The notes: a model not told the origin generated them from the letters alone. Counted from the first letter of the stretch, positions 1-9,460 are shown. The stretch is DNA of 64,000 bases from Acetobacter peroxydans (GCF_006539345.1 NZ_BJMV01000005.1:1-64000); one strand, 5' to 3'. Numbers and translations are program-made.

Positions 1-517
1 TTTAATTAATCCCCAGACGCCCAAGACATGCAAAATCACGACGACGCACAGAACGCCAACGCCCAACGCACCTCCGGCTTTCATCGCATAACGTCTCGTG
101 CTGTCAGATACAGCAGAACTGTCCCGCACCAGGCTACTCCTCTTCATTCAGTCGACGCGGCATCTGCAAGGAAAGACCTTCATGTTTTCCTATTACTCGC
201 CTTAATCTTTCAGCCGACAGGACAGACATTTGCGTCATCGGCAAAAGCTAGCTCATTGCCCGCGTTCGCACAAAAACAAAAAAAGCACTTTTTCATTGCC
301 TAATATAGAACGTATCGGTTCCGACACATTCTGACTTTCTGTACGACCCGGCCCCACACGCGTCGCCCCTGACAGCCTCACGTCCTACTCGACCACGGAG
401 TTCCCCGTCACGGGCTGGCTCGCCCTTTGCGCTTCAGGTTACGCGTCTTGCATCCGCCGGTCACAGTCGCCATGACTGTCTGAAGCCATCAGGAAGCTTC
501 AACCTACCGGAGTTCGC
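1..517. other. Upstream stretch without a recognised gene
   Basis: I see no convincing gene before the serine hydrolase. A 91-codon open frame at 28-303 (+) is low-complexity, Arg/Ser/Ala-rich, has no recognisable domain and no clear ribosome binding site, so I do not call it. The last 15 bases carry the GGAG ribosome binding site of the next gene. Confidence 0.5.
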
Positions 518-1765
518 ATGTCCCCCGCGTTTCCATCTGCCTCGCCTCACAGCCGCCGCACCTTTGTGCGCAACGGCCTTGCGTTAGGCAGCTTCGGGAC
601 TGCCGTCCGGCTCCTGCGGTCCCGGGCCTATGCCGCCCCCCAGCCGGACCCGTTCCAGGCCGTCGCCCGCCTATGCCAGAATGCCGTGGATACCGGGCTC
701 GTGCCCGGCGTAGTCGCTGCCGTCGGCCATCAGGGACACGTCGTATGGCGTGGCGTATTCGGCCAGAGCGCGTTGCTCCCCACACCTGCGCCCATGCTCT
801 GGTCTACCCTGTTTGATATGGCTTCTCTCACCAAGGTTCTCGTTACGGCGCCTGCCATCATGCAGTTGCAGGAGCGCGGCCTGCTGAATCTGGACACCCC
901 GGCGTGGCGCTACCTGCCGGGCTTTGAAGCACAAGGCAAACAGGCCATCACCCTGAGACTATTGCTGACCCATTATTCCGGCTTGCCCCCTGACTTACCA
1001 TTAGATACTGCCTGGCAAGGACATGCACAGGCAGTCCGGCTCGCCATGGACACCCGCCCCGCCACCAGACCGGGGGAGCGATTTGTCTACAGCGACATCA
1101 ATTACATCGTATTGGGGCTGATTGTTGAACGACTGAGCGGACTACCGCTCTCCGCCTACGCCAAACGGCATATTTTTGCGCCGTTAGGTCTGCGGCACAC
1201 CACCTTCTTACCCCACCCGGAAGCCGCCCCCGCCATAGCGCCCACGCAGTACGACGAAAACGGACACATGCTACAAGGGGTCGTTCATGACCCAACTGCC
1301 CGCCGAATGGGTGGCGTCGCAGGCCACGCCGGACTGTTTTCCTGCGCGCAGGACATGACCCTCTATACGCAGGCCATGCTGGCTAAACGTGCCGGGCTTC
1401 CAAGCCCTTTTCCACTAAAGACCCAGACGCTCCGCCTGATGTCCACCCCGCAGCAACCACCAGGGAAAACAGACCTGCGCGGACTAGGGTGGGACATCGC
1501 CACGCACTACTCGACACCACGCGGCGATTACTTTCCGGGAAATTCATTTGGACATACAGGATTTACCGGAACGTCTCTATGGGCCGTTCCAGATACGCGC
1601 AGTTTTATTCTGATCCTGAGCAATCGTGTACACCCGCACGGTGGACGCTCTATCGTTGCCTTGCGTCATGATATCGCCACAGCCGCAGCGCTGGCACTGG
1701 ACGATGCCACAGTGTCCTCATGCCTCCCTTTTCAGAAAGCGCACACAGATCTGTCGGGAAAATAA
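518..1765 (+). CDS. Serine hydrolase, beta-lactamase/class C esterase family, Tat-exported
   Basis: 415 aa. The start is backed by GGAG five bases upstream of the ATG. The N-terminus has a twin-arginine signal (SRRTFVRNG, residues 12-20) followed by a hydrophobic stretch and a likely cleavage site after AYA near residue 39, so export of a folded protein to the periplasm is expected. The beta-lactamase-related core shows the nucleophile motif S103-L-T-K106, the second motif Y191-S-D and an HTG triad at 346-348 in place of KTG. This HTG form is common in family VIII esterases and penicillin-binding-like hydrolases rather than true beta-lactamases. The substrate cannot be read from sequence: an ester, D-amino peptide or peptidoglycan fragment are all possible. 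It appears to be monocistronic, with an AT-rich gap after it. Confidence 0.85.
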   Translation: MSPAFPSASPHSRRTFVRNGLALGSFGTAVRLLRSRAYAAPQPDPFQAVARLCQNAVDTGLVPGVVAAVGHQGHVVWRGVFGQSALLPTPAPMLWSTLFDMASLTKVLVTAPAIMQLQERGLLNLDTPAWRYLPGFEAQGKQAITLRLLLTHYSGLPPDLPLDTAWQGHAQAVRLAMDTRPATRPGERFVYSDINYIVLGLIVERLSGLPLSAYAKRHIFAPLGLRHTTFLPHPEAAPAIAPTQYDENGHMLQGVVHDPTARRMGGVAGHAGLFSCAQDMTLYTQAMLAKRAGLPSPFPLKTQTLRLMSTPQQPPGKTDLRGLGWDIATHYSTPRGDYFPGNSFGHTGFTGTSLWAVPDTRSFILILSNRVHPHGGRSIVALRHDIATAAALALDDATVSSCLPFQKAHTDLSGK

Positions 1766-2291
1766 CAAACCCGACAATCTGTCGCGACATTCGTTACATA
1801 TTGTTATTATAAGCGGTTTTTCTCTGCATAATATTTTATAATCCCGTCTAGGGTTCTTTCAAACAGGCCCTCCCTATGCGTCGCACGTAGCGTGCCAAGT
1901 TTTTCAATGCGCACCCGTCGTGGGTAAAAATATTGCAAAAAAAATTTTCAATATCCCATACATTCAGAAAAATTTTCACCGATTAGATTAAAAAAACTCT
2001 TATTAAATAATGAGAATATAAAAGGTTTCCTCGAAATTGACCTGCACAATCAAGCATGACTCACGACACCACGAGCCGTAAAACGGCTTGCATCAGGGGC
2101 GATCAATTATTAGCATGAGAAAATCCGTTATCTTTGCTATATATTCCTGAATGAAGCTCAGGTGTGTTATTCCTGCACCACTCCACATCCATATTCGTTC
2201 ATATACGGGTTTATGCACCAACAGATATAGACAAGCCCACGGGCAACCCGGCAGAACATGCGCACCGTCACATTTCATAGGCGAACCCACC
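1766..2291. other. AT-rich intergenic region before the first TonB receptor
   Basis: No gene is recognised in these 526 bases. The second half is clearly AT-rich and holds a Fur-box-like sequence (separate entry). An open frame runs in from 2151 in phase with the receptor but lacks a signal peptide at that point, so I place the receptor start at 2292. A CTAGGGTTC string at 1848-1856 is discussed and rejected as a ykkC riboswitch. Confidence 0.5.
2007..2025 (+). promoter_or_regulatory. Fur-box-like site upstream of siderophore receptor
   Basis: By hand alignment AATAATGAGAATATAAAAG matches the 19-bp Fur consensus GATAATGATAATCATTATC at 11 positions. Ten of these lie in the left twelve bases, so only one arm is well conserved. 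The position upstream of a TonB-dependent siderophore-type receptor fits iron repression, but the right arm is poor. Confidence 0.35.
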
Positions 2292-4634
2292 ATGTCTATG
2301 CCTGACCGCCAGCACATTCTTTTTTTATCCGTAACATTTAGTACACTTCTTCTGACAACATCATTGCAGGCCGCAACATCAACACAACAAACCGCGGCCG
2401 GTTTACAGCCCGCAGCAAAAAATGCGGCAGTCAAGAAAACCACAGCCAAAAGCACTGCTTCGCAGACACCCTCCACCGCGCCCATTGCCGGCATTCTCGA
2501 CGGCTCAAACGGAGAAACCGTCAACGTCCACGGTCATCACGCGGCGGACGGTACTGCTGCAAAATACATGAACAAAATTGTCTATCTCGGCCCCTTGGGC
2601 AATCGGGACACGCTGGACACGCCCTATTCCGTCATGGGGGTTCCGCACGATGTCGTGGTTAACCAGCAACTCCGCAATATCAACGATATGGCCCAGTATC
2701 TGCCATCCGTACAGCTTGAAATCCGTGGCGACCCCAATACATCGCGCCCGCAGTCACGCGGGTTCGAAGCAGATGTAGTCGCCAACTCTCGTCTGGATGG
2801 ACTGAATGTTGTCTCCACCACGCCCTACCCGGCGGAGTGGGTCGATAACCTGCAGGTTCTCAATGGGCTGGCCGGGGCCATGTACGGGCCACAGAATCCG
2901 GCGGGCGTGTTTGAATACACGCTCAAACGCCCAACAAACCGTCGTACTGAACGCCTGTCAGTCGGGGTGGATTCCATCGGCACCCCCACAGTCAATGGCG
3001 ATATTTCAGGCCGCATCGGCAAAAACGGCTGGTTCGGTTATCGCCTGAACATGCTCCATGCCGATGGCACGGCCTACACAGAAGGAAGCTGGATCCGCCG
3101 GGAAATGGTGAGCGCGGATTTTGACATCCATCTGGACGACAAAACCGTTATCGAACTCGACGCCAGCCATTACACCTACGCCGCGCGCGGGCTGGCACCG
3201 GGTTTTGGCATTGCCAGCGTGACGGCCATTACCAGCATTCCCGAAGCGCCTGACCTGAGTAAGCCCTATCTGGCGCAGGACTGGAGCGGGTACAACATGG
3301 AGACCAATACGTTCCTCGCCAAGATAAAGCGTCAGATCAACAAAGACTGGAGCTTTACGCTGGGCGGGCTGTATCAGGACGCCATACGCCAGTCATTCTC
3401 TTCCACCGATACGCTCATCAATAACGCCGGCGATTACACCCAGGCGGTAACAGCCGCCGCTACGGCAGATGACTTCCGTACGGGCAGTAACATGGCCTAT
3501 TTTAACGGTCGTGTTTACACAGGTCCTGTCAGACATGATCTGGTCATTGGCACCAACGGTTACATCATGGGCACATACAACCCGACAACACCGGGCACGA
3601 CGCAGAATACGATCACCAGTGCCGACCCCGCCAGTATATACAACCCCCGCAAAGTTGATGGCACGCAGCCCTATTACCATGGCCGCTGGCAGTCCGGCGT
3701 TGTATCCAGCCAATCGCTTATCGTTGGTGATACGATGACCTTCAACAAGCACTGGTCGATCATGGGCACCTTTGCGTGGAGCTGGATAGACCAGGAAAGT
3801 GCACGCAATTACAAAAGCCCTCTGACTGAAGTAAATCCATCCCCTCCGGCAGCTGCTTTCAGCCCAACCGCCAGCCTCCTTTACAAACCAACTGATAACC
3901 AGACCGTTTATTTTACCTATGCACGCTCCGTGCAGGCAGGCCCTGTCGCCAATGCCTCCAACACCAATGCCTATCAGGCGCTACCCGTGGCACGCCCTGA
4001 AGAATATGAAGTCGGCTATAAGCTCCGTTACAGCAAAATGCAGTTTAATATTGCGGCATTCCGCATGACGTCGCAATATGCTGGCAACTTCTGCTCGACA
4101 GGCCTGACCTGCACAAAGCAGACATATGGTTACATCGGAACACAGCGCAATTACGGTGTCGAGGCGCAGATTTCTGGTGAAGTTCTGCCGAACCTGTCTG
4201 TTCTTGCGGGCATGACGTGGCTTGATGCGGAACTGGTGAGTAGCCAGACCGCTCAGTATAACAACAAAGAAATTGTCGGCGTAGCACCGTTGCAGGCCAA
4301 CCTGCTTCTGGACTACCGCCTTCCTTCGTCTTTGGGGTCGCTTGCTTCTGGCTGGGCTTTCAACGCCAATGTTCACTATGTAGGCGATCGCGCAGCGAAC
4401 CTGACGAATACGCTACACATCGGTTCCTATACCACGCTAGATCTCGGAACCCGGTATGGCTTCCATGTCTACCGGTTTCCGTGGGTCGTCCGTTTTGGGG
4501 TAAGCAACGTTACAAACGAACGCTACTGGGCCTCAGTTTACACGGGCTCGCCCGGTGCCACCAGCAATGCAGCGGAAAGCCTCTATGCCGGCCTGCCCCG
4601 CATCTATCACTTCACTTTTTCCGCCGAGTTCTGA
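2292..4634 (+). CDS. TonB-dependent siderophore receptor
   Basis: 780 aa from ATG 2292, chosen because a typical signal peptide follows (MSMPDRQ, then a hydrophobic stretch ending ...LQA). The open frame extends 47 codons further upstream without signal-like character. An Ala/Thr/Lys-rich linker precedes a plug domain of FhuA/FpvA/FhuE type (around residues 90-210, with the typical LPSVQ...SRGFE pattern). A long beta-barrel follows and ends in Phe (HFTFSAEF), the usual outer-membrane C-terminal signal. It should import a ferric siderophore, powered by TonB-ExbB-ExbD; the ligand cannot be assigned. A Fur-like box lies upstream and a hairpin downstream. A TetR regulator follows on the same strand. 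Confidence 0.88.
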   Translation: MSMPDRQHILFLSVTFSTLLLTTSLQAATSTQQTAAGLQPAAKNAAVKKTTAKSTASQTPSTAPIAGILDGSNGETVNVHGHHAADGTAAKYMNKIVYLGPLGNRDTLDTPYSVMGVPHDVVVNQQLRNINDMAQYLPSVQLEIRGDPNTSRPQSRGFEADVVANSRLDGLNVVSTTPYPAEWVDNLQVLNGLAGAMYGPQNPAGVFEYTLKRPTNRRTERLSVGVDSIGTPTVNGDISGRIGKNGWFGYRLNMLHADGTAYTEGSWIRREMVSADFDIHLDDKTVIELDASHYTYAARGLAPGFGIASVTAITSIPEAPDLSKPYLAQDWSGYNMETNTFLAKIKRQINKDWSFTLGGLYQDAIRQSFSSTDTLINNAGDYTQAVTAAATADDFRTGSNMAYFNGRVYTGPVRHDLVIGTNGYIMGTYNPTTPGTTQNTITSADPASIYNPRKVDGTQPYYHGRWQSGVVSSQSLIVGDTMTFNKHWSIMGTFAWSWIDQESARNYKSPLTEVNPSPPAAAFSPTASLLYKPTDNQTVYFTYARSVQAGPVANASNTNAYQALPVARPEEYEVGYKLRYSKMQFNIAAFRMTSQYAGNFCSTGLTCTKQTYGYIGTQRNYGVEAQISGEVLPNLSVLAGMTWLDAELVSSQTAQYNNKEIVGVAPLQANLLLDYRLPSSLGSLASGWAFNANVHYVGDRAANLTNTLHIGSYTTLDLGTRYGFHVYRFPWVVRFGVSNVTNERYWASVYTGSPGATSNAAESLYAGLPRIYHFTFSAEF

Positions 4635-4641
4635 CTATCGT

Positions 4642-4671
4642 GGTGGGGTAAGGCCATAGCCTCACTCCACC
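4642..4671 (+). terminator. Imperfect hairpin after the receptor gene
   Basis: GGTGGGGTAAGGC pairs with GCCTCACTCCACC around a CATA loop (11 of 13 pairs canonical). It sits seven bases after the receptor stop codon. No T-run follows, so it may be a weak terminator or mRNA-end stabiliser. Confidence 0.35.
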
Positions 4672-4882
4672 GCCCAGCGCCTCTCCCGTGCAAAATCGTC
4701 CGTATACGAAGCAATGCAACGATAACTCACACAGCCTGCTGGGACGGTTTTTTCTTCGTGTCTGTCTTGCTAAAACACTGATCTGTCAGGGGCGCCTGCC
4801 TTGACGCGGCCGCCTTCAGCGCCCAAGGAGAAAGCCGCATCTGATAAAATGTTTGGCACGCACAGATCAGGACATCGCAAAC

Positions 4883-5518
4883 ATGGCAAACAAAACAGCC
4901 GGGCAGAATCTTCCAGTAGCCCAAAAACGGCGCAAACGCCGTGCGCCCGAAGAATCCATTGCCCTGCTGACGACCGAATCCCTAGACCTGTTCGCCCGCA
5001 ACAATTACTCCTCTGTCACGATCAAAGATATATCGCGGTCAACCGGAATCAATTCCGGTCTGATCTATTATTATTTCAATAACAAGTCCGACCTGTTCCT
5101 GAAAACGGTGGAAAAAGCCACGCAAGAAGCGCTCGAAACTTTTGAAGAAGCCAGCGGCAACAACCAGACCCCGGCTGACACCCTCACTGGGTGGATACGG
5201 ATACACGCCACCCACTACGTCATGCTACAGAAGCTGGCCAAGGTTAGCCTCGACTATGCCACCACGCATGAGCGTGAAGACAGGCTGGATCAGGCCATCC
5301 AGCGCTTTTACCAGAAAGAATTCGAGATATTGGACAATGCGATCCTAGCTGGCATCAAAAGCGGAGAATTTCGTCCGGTTGAGCCGCACCGGATTTCCAC
5401 CTTCATTTCCACTTTCCTGGACGGCTGTCTGTTCCGTTCCTTCATGCTGCCTGACTTTGACTATAAAGAATCCATTAATGATTTGGTGGACATTGTCCTC
5501 AGCCACCTCAAAGCCTGA
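4883..5518 (+). CDS. TetR/AcrR family transcriptional regulator
   Basis: 211 aa from ATG 4883; an in-frame TTG at 4853 would add ten residues but has no better support. The N-terminal helix-turn-helix (roughly residues 20-75) is typical of TetR: a segment starting TTESLDLFARNNYSSVTIKDI and then the recognition region GINSGLIYYYFNNKSDLF. The rest is a helical ligand-binding and dimerisation domain of unknown specificity. It is convergent with the GlnT-type glutamine synthetase gene and follows the siderophore receptor. A role in controlling the nitrogen cluster is possible by position only. I found no copy of the ATTAATTG-N5-TTAAT motif upstream of its own gene, which weakens the idea that it binds that motif. 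Confidence 0.85.
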   Translation: MANKTAGQNLPVAQKRRKRRAPEESIALLTTESLDLFARNNYSSVTIKDISRSTGINSGLIYYYFNNKSDLFLKTVEKATQEALETFEEASGNNQTPADTLTGWIRIHATHYVMLQKLAKVSLDYATTHEREDRLDQAIQRFYQKEFEILDNAILAGIKSGEFRPVEPHRISTFISTFLDGCLFRSFMLPDFDYKESINDLVDIVLSHLKA

Positions 5519-5548
5519 AAAGACGCAGGCGGTCAGATAAAAGCAAAC

Positions 5549-5572
5549 GGCGTGCACTCTATGGCGCACGCC
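5549..5572. terminator. Hairpin between convergent tetR and glnT genes
   Basis: A perfect 7-bp stem GGCGTGC / GCACGCC with a 10-base loop lies between two converging genes. There is no strong T-tract on either side, so it is a candidate bidirectional terminator. Confidence 0.4.
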
Positions 5573-5615
5573 GCCCGTTAGGCGCTGGCAGGCAGGGCCC
5601 AGTCTGAAAAGCGCC

Positions 5616-6998
5616 TCAGAACATCGAAGCGTAACGCTCGACCTCCCAGGGCGAGATGCTCAGGTGGTAGCTGTTCCATTCCTCCAGCTTGTAGCGGATG
5701 AATTCCGCTTTAAGGTCCGCCCCCAGAACACTTTCCACAAACGGGTCTGCCTGAAACGCTGCCACAGCTTCCTGAAGGGTCTGTGGCAGGAATTCAATGC
5801 CCCGCTCCGCACGTTCCTGTTCGGAGATTTCGTACAGGTTATCCTCATTCGGGGCCCCCGGATCGAGCTTCTCGCGAATACCTTCCAAGCCTGCCGCGAG
5901 CACCAGAGCCGCCGCCAGATATGGGTTGACCGCCCCATCCGCATTCCGGGACTCACACCGTCCGCCACCCGCTGGCACACGCACCGAGTTCGTGCGGTTA
6001 TTCGAGCCGTAGGAGTTAAACACCGGCGCCCATGAGAAATAGCTCATGGCCCCACGTCGTACCAGACGCTTATAGCTGTTGACCGTAGGCGCGAAGGCTG
6101 CACACAAGGCACGCCCATGCTTGAGAATACCGCCGATGAAGTAGTAGCCAAGCTGGGTCAAACCGATACCGCGCGGGTCTTCCTCCGGGCTGCACTGGAA
6201 GAGATTCTGCCCGGTTTTGACATCCGCCAGCGACATGTTGAAATGGGCACCGTTGCCGGTTTTGTCGGCAAAGGGCTTGGGCATCATGGTCGCGATCAGC
6301 CCTTCTTCCTGAGCGTAGTGCTTGGCCATGAAGCGGAAGAAGGTCAGTCTATCGCAGGTCGTCAGGGCATCGGCATAGTTGAAGTCGAACTCGAACTGGC
6401 CGTTGGCATCCTCGTGGTCGAAGGAGTACAGGTCCCAGCCCAGATCGTTGATGCAGGAAGCCACCTTATTAAGCCAGCCGAAGCTGTTCACAAAGCCCTG
6501 CACGTCGTAACAGGGTTTTACAAGATTATCCGTTGGATCAGACGGCACCAGAGACCCATCCGCCTGCTGTTTGAGCAGGAAGACCTCGCACTCAATCCCG
6601 AGATTGAACTCAAAGCCCATGCTACGCGCAATATCGATCTGGTTTTTCAGCGCAACGCGTGTACTGAGCGGGTACGGTTTGCCCTTGAAAGACAGATCTG
6701 CCGGAATCCAGGCCAGCGCGGGTTCCCACGGCAGTTGCACGATATGGGAAAGATCGGGAATGGATACCAGTTCGTCCTCATTGGGCTTCTGGCCCAGACC
6801 GTCCAGCGCATAACCGGTGTAGCGTTCGGAACCGGCCGCCATGTGCGCCAGATGATCCACCGGCACAACCTTACCCTTCTGCACCCCGTGAATATCGACA
6901 TACGCGCCGATGCAGTATTTGATGCCGCGTTCGGACATGTCGGCCATCAGGCCTTTGATGTCCTGACCGCTGGACTCCACCATCCATTGCTTTGACAC
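5616..6998 (-). CDS. glnT: GlnT-type (type III-like) glutamine synthetase family protein
   Basis: 460 aa if translation starts at the GTG at 6998, which has GGAG eight bases upstream. The frame stays open to an ATG at 7058 (480 aa), but that ATG has no visible ribosome binding site, so I prefer 6998. The sequence is that of the GlnT branch of the glutamine synthetase superfamily: an N-terminal beta-grasp region ([16 protein letters not shown]), then a catalytic domain with GIECEVF and NGAHFN motifs and R-rich ATP-site segments ([10 protein letters not shown]). These enzymes join ammonia or an amine to the gamma-carboxyl of glutamate using ATP. As the last gene of a urea/guanidine-degrading cluster, it probably captures the released ammonia. 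Some GlnT relatives make gamma-glutamyl-amides instead. A shared AT-rich motif lies upstream. Confidence 0.85.
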   Translation of the reverse strand: MSKQWMVESSGQDIKGLMADMSERGIKYCIGAYVDIHGVQKGKVVPVDHLAHMAAGSERYTGYALDGLGQKPNEDELVSIPDLSHIVQLPWEPALAWIPADLSFKGKPYPLSTRVALKNQIDIARSMGFEFNLGIECEVFLLKQQADGSLVPSDPTDNLVKPCYDVQGFVNSFGWLNKVASCINDLGWDLYSFDHEDANGQFEFDFNYADALTTCDRLTFFRFMAKHYAQEEGLIATMMPKPFADKTGNGAHFNMSLADVKTGQNLFQCSPEEDPRGIGLTQLGYYFIGGILKHGRALCAAFAPTVNSYKRLVRRGAMSYFSWAPVFNSYGSNNRTNSVRVPAGGGRCESRNADGAVNPYLAAALVLAAGLEGIREKLDPGAPNEDNLYEISEQERAERGIEFLPQTLQEAVAAFQADPFVESVLGADLKAEFIRYKLEEWNSYHLSISPWEVERYASMF

Positions 6999-7062
6999 TG
7001 TCTTTGCTCCGTTGTTGTGCCGCCCTGCTGCGCGGACTGCTGTTTCTGGTTCCTGCATATCA

Positions 7063-7080
7063 ATTAATTGAACGGTTAAT
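7063..7080 (-). promoter_or_regulatory. AT-rich motif ATTAATTG-N5-TTAAT upstream of glnT
   Basis: On the plus strand this reads ATTAATTG, five bases, TTAAT. The same arrangement with the same spacing occurs at 8239-8256, upstream of the MetX-like gene. It lies 65 bases before the preferred GTG start of glnT. This suggests a common operator or promoter element, although the AT-rich composition makes chance similarity possible. Confidence 0.4.
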
Positions 7081-7140
7081 CAATAACAAACCACCCTTCA
7101 TGCGCAGAAACTTCCAGAACGTTGTTCCAAAAGCGTTTTT

Positions 7141-8157
7141 TTAGCCCTCGGCCACGTCCACACCTGCAAACTCCCCTTCCAACAGGGCCATGACAGCACG
7201 GGCCAACGGCAGTGTCGCCTCGGCAAACCGCCCTGGTGCACCCGCACAATGGCCATAACGGGTAATCAGGGGCCACACATCTGCCTGAGTAATCCAGGCC
7301 GCTTCCATCCGAACTTCAGATTCAATGAAATACGCATCATTAACCGAAGGCAGAAGCAGTACTCGGGCGGTAATATCAGCCAGGTCCAGCACGTTATCTC
7401 CCGGCCCATGCCGGAAAGATGAGGTTTTCCACGTGCGCAGAACCGCAAGAAGATCAGCGGCATCCTGCTGAAGGTGATCATCTTCCCAATAGCGCAGGAA
7501 ACTTTCCAGCGTATGGTAACCCAATTCCCGATAGCCATGTGTTCGGAAAAAATCCGGCGAATAGGCCCAGCCGCAATAACTGCGTGCAAAGGCCTTCACT
7601 GTCGCAACAGGTGGCGCAGCAAACGCACCATCCGCATAGCCTGCGTCCGCCATCAGGATGCTTTCCATCCCTTCAAGGAAAACCCTGTTCTGAGGCCAGC
7701 AGTTTGCCGTGGCACAGGTTGCCAGAACCCGCCTGACTGCCTGCGGGTACATGGCCGCCCAGTACAGGGCCTGCATACCGCCCAAAGACCACCCAGCCAC
7801 CAAAGGCAGGCTTTCAATCCCGAACTGCTCGCGCAGCATCCGGTGCTGACAGCGCACATTGTCCCGCATATCCACCAGCGGAAAAACACTCCGGCTATAA
7901 GTGCTGGGGGATGTGGACTCACCAGCTCCCAGCAATCCGGGCGTGATCACACAATAGCGATCCGTGTCGAACACATTCCCCGGCCCGATCAATGGTGCAT
8001 AGGAGGCGGTACTGCCACCGTAGTAGGCGGGTATCAGAATGCAGTTATCCGCTCTGTCGGACAGCGTGCCCCACATCCGCCAAGCCAGCCGCGTATCATG
8101 CAGGATGTCCCCACTCACAAGCCTGACATCGCCACAGGAAAAGTATCCGCTCTGCAT
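7141..8157 (-). CDS. MetX-like alpha/beta-hydrolase (homoserine O-acetyltransferase family)
   Basis: 338 aa from ATG 8157, preceded by a purine-rich GGGAGAACGGGGA stretch; an ATG at 8190 would add eleven residues with a poorer site. The alpha/beta-hydrolase fold of the MetX family is clear: an oxyanion/early segment (LIPAYYGGSTASY), the nucleophile elbow GWSLGG about one third in, a late Asp region (LLLPSVNDAYF) and the catalytic His in YGHCAGAPGR. Classical MetX transfers acetyl to homoserine, but this copy sits between a GlnT synthetase and a transporter binding protein in a nitrogen cluster. A different acyl transfer or hydrolysis, perhaps on an amide, is therefore as likely. The motif shared with glnT lies upstream, and a terminator separates it from the preceding binding-protein gene. 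Confidence 0.75.
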   Translation of the reverse strand: MQSGYFSCGDVRLVSGDILHDTRLAWRMWGTLSDRADNCILIPAYYGGSTASYAPLIGPGNVFDTDRYCVITPGLLGAGESTSPSTYSRSVFPLVDMRDNVRCQHRMLREQFGIESLPLVAGWSLGGMQALYWAAMYPQAVRRVLATCATANCWPQNRVFLEGMESILMADAGYADGAFAAPPVATVKAFARSYCGWAYSPDFFRTHGYRELGYHTLESFLRYWEDDHLQQDAADLLAVLRTWKTSSFRHGPGDNVLDLADITARVLLLPSVNDAYFIESEVRMEAAWITQADVWPLITRYGHCAGAPGRFAEATLPLARAVMALLEGEFAGVDVAEG

Positions 8158-8238
8158 TCTTCCCCGTTCTCCCAGCCTTGCGTGCTGCATTGTCTGAATG
8201 CGCCTGATATTCAGCTTCGCAAGAAAAAAAGGTCAATT

Positions 8239-8256
8239 ATTAATTGTTTAATTAAT
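8239..8256 (-). promoter_or_regulatory. AT-rich motif ATTAATTG-N5-TTAAT upstream of MetX-like gene
   Basis: Same string and spacing as at 7063-7080. It lies about 80 bases upstream of the 8157 start and downstream of a terminator, where a fresh promoter would be expected. Confidence 0.4.
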
Positions 8257-8292
8257 GACTTTTCGTGATGCTCCTGTCCGCAGCTACAATAG

Positions 8293-8319
8293 AAAAAGGC
8301 GGGGCCAAATGACCCCGCC
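8293..8319 (-). terminator. Rho-independent terminator after the binding-protein gene
   Basis: On the minus strand a perfect 7-bp stem GGCGGGG / CCCCGCC with an 8-base loop is followed directly by TTTTT. It lies 30 bases after the stop codon of the substrate-binding protein. It would end the main operon, leaving the MetX-like and glnT genes to a separate promoter. Confidence 0.8.
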
Positions 8320-8348
8320 CCTTTCAGTCAACCGTGGAAACAGCAGGC

Positions 8349-9365
8349 TTATTTGGCAAGTTCGTGAATCAGCGCAGGGTCGATGTAAGTATCGATATTC
8401 TGCGCGGCCTTGTAGACCTCGTATTTCACGTTGAAGTTATCGGCATTCTGGGTTGAACCGTAAATGGAAGACAGCGTGTCGTTGCGTTCATAAACCTTCT
8501 GGTTATCTTCCAGCGTGAGCAGATGCGTGCCTTTGAGCAGCTTCTTATAGCTGGCAGGTTCAAGCCCCACGCGACGGGACATGATCTCCAGCGCCTCGCC
8601 CTGTGTATTCGGGTCTTCAATAAACGCCACAACGCGCTTCCACACGCCCACGACCTTCTTCCAGTCATCCGGGTGGGCCTTGAGGCTTGCCGGATCAACC
8701 GCAAGCACATCGTAAATCAGCCCGGGAGCGTCATGCGACGTATAGATAGGACGGGAACCCGGAACCTGCCGCAGCGCCTGCCCGGCACTGGGCTGCCACG
8801 CGCCAATGGCCGCCACGTCGCCCGAAGCCAGAACCTGCGGTGTTTCGTTGGTCTTGGTATCAACCAGCGTAATATCGGTTTCCTTCATCCCCGCGGCCTG
8901 CAGGGCATTGAGCAGCAGCAGGTGATCCACCAACCCGCGTTCAACACCAACCTTCTTGCCCTTGAGGTCTTTGATACTGGTCACGCCCGGCGCACCGATG
9001 ATCATGTCGTTGCCGTTGGAATAATCGTTCACCAGAACGATCATACCCTTATGGCCGCCCGAACCTGTCACCAGCACATCGCCATTGGTCGCGGTCACGG
9101 CATCGAGCTTGCCTGAGGCAAAGGCGTCAAGCGAGGCGGAATAGTCAAACCACTGGAAGGAAACATCCACTCCCGCTTCCTTGAACCAGCCCTTGTCCAG
9201 CGCAACCTGCCAGGCTACCCAGCCGGGCCAGTCGCTATAGCCAACCTGGAGCGGCGCCGCCTCGGCCTGCGCCAGACTGCCTGCCACGCCGCCTACCGCG
9301 ACAAGGCAGCAGGTCATGAGAAAGTTGCGAAACCTGGATCCCATGGTCTTGGTCTTCATCTGCAT
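8349..9365 (-). CDS. ABC transporter substrate-binding protein, nitrate/taurine (SsuA/NMT1) type
   Basis: 338 aa. An N-terminal signal peptide (hydrophobic stretch around residues 14-30 ending in ...SLAQAEA) precedes a type II periplasmic-binding fold of the SsuA/TauA/ThiY group, opening with LQVGYSDWPGW and carrying the usual GKLDAV and IKDLKGKKVGVERG segments. A GGAGAG site lies just before the first ATG; an internal ATG at 9359 is equally possible. It most likely delivers the nitrogen substrate (guanidine, urea or a related compound) to the permease and ATPase at 17.1-18.9 kb, the only transporter parts in the cluster. The 208-base gap to the upstream allophanate hydrolase gene contains a small hairpin but no clear terminator. 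Confidence 0.85.
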   Translation of the reverse strand: MQMKTKTMGSRFRNFLMTCCLVAVGGVAGSLAQAEAAPLQVGYSDWPGWVAWQVALDKGWFKEAGVDVSFQWFDYSASLDAFASGKLDAVTATNGDVLVTGSGGHKGMIVLVNDYSNGNDMIIGAPGVTSIKDLKGKKVGVERGLVDHLLLLNALQAAGMKETDITLVDTKTNETPQVLASGDVAAIGAWQPSAGQALRQVPGSRPIYTSHDAPGLIYDVLAVDPASLKAHPDDWKKVVGVWKRVVAFIEDPNTQGEALEIMSRRVGLEPASYKKLLKGTHLLTLEDNQKVYERNDTLSSIYGSTQNADNFNVKYEVYKAAQNIDTYIDPALIHELAK

Positions 9366-9460
9366 GACTCTCCTTCAATGTTATTCCGTAACAGGAACAA
9401 TGTAGACACACGATTCCCCCACGCAGGCCCGTTGGCCTGCTCAGGAAAAACCCATTCTCC

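Noticed and set aside
28-303. A 91-codon open frame at the left edge.
   Set aside because: No ribosome site, no domain and unusual composition.
1848-1856. CTAGGGTTC string resembling the 5' signature of ykkC (guanidine/PRPP/ppGpp) riboswitches, attractive because of the nearby guanidine-type cluster.
   Set aside because: The conserved 3' parts of the class are not seen downstream, and the next gene is a TonB receptor over 400 bases away. A covariance search would settle it.
6117-6995. A 292-codon plus-strand frame.
   Set aside because: Antisense shadow of glnT.
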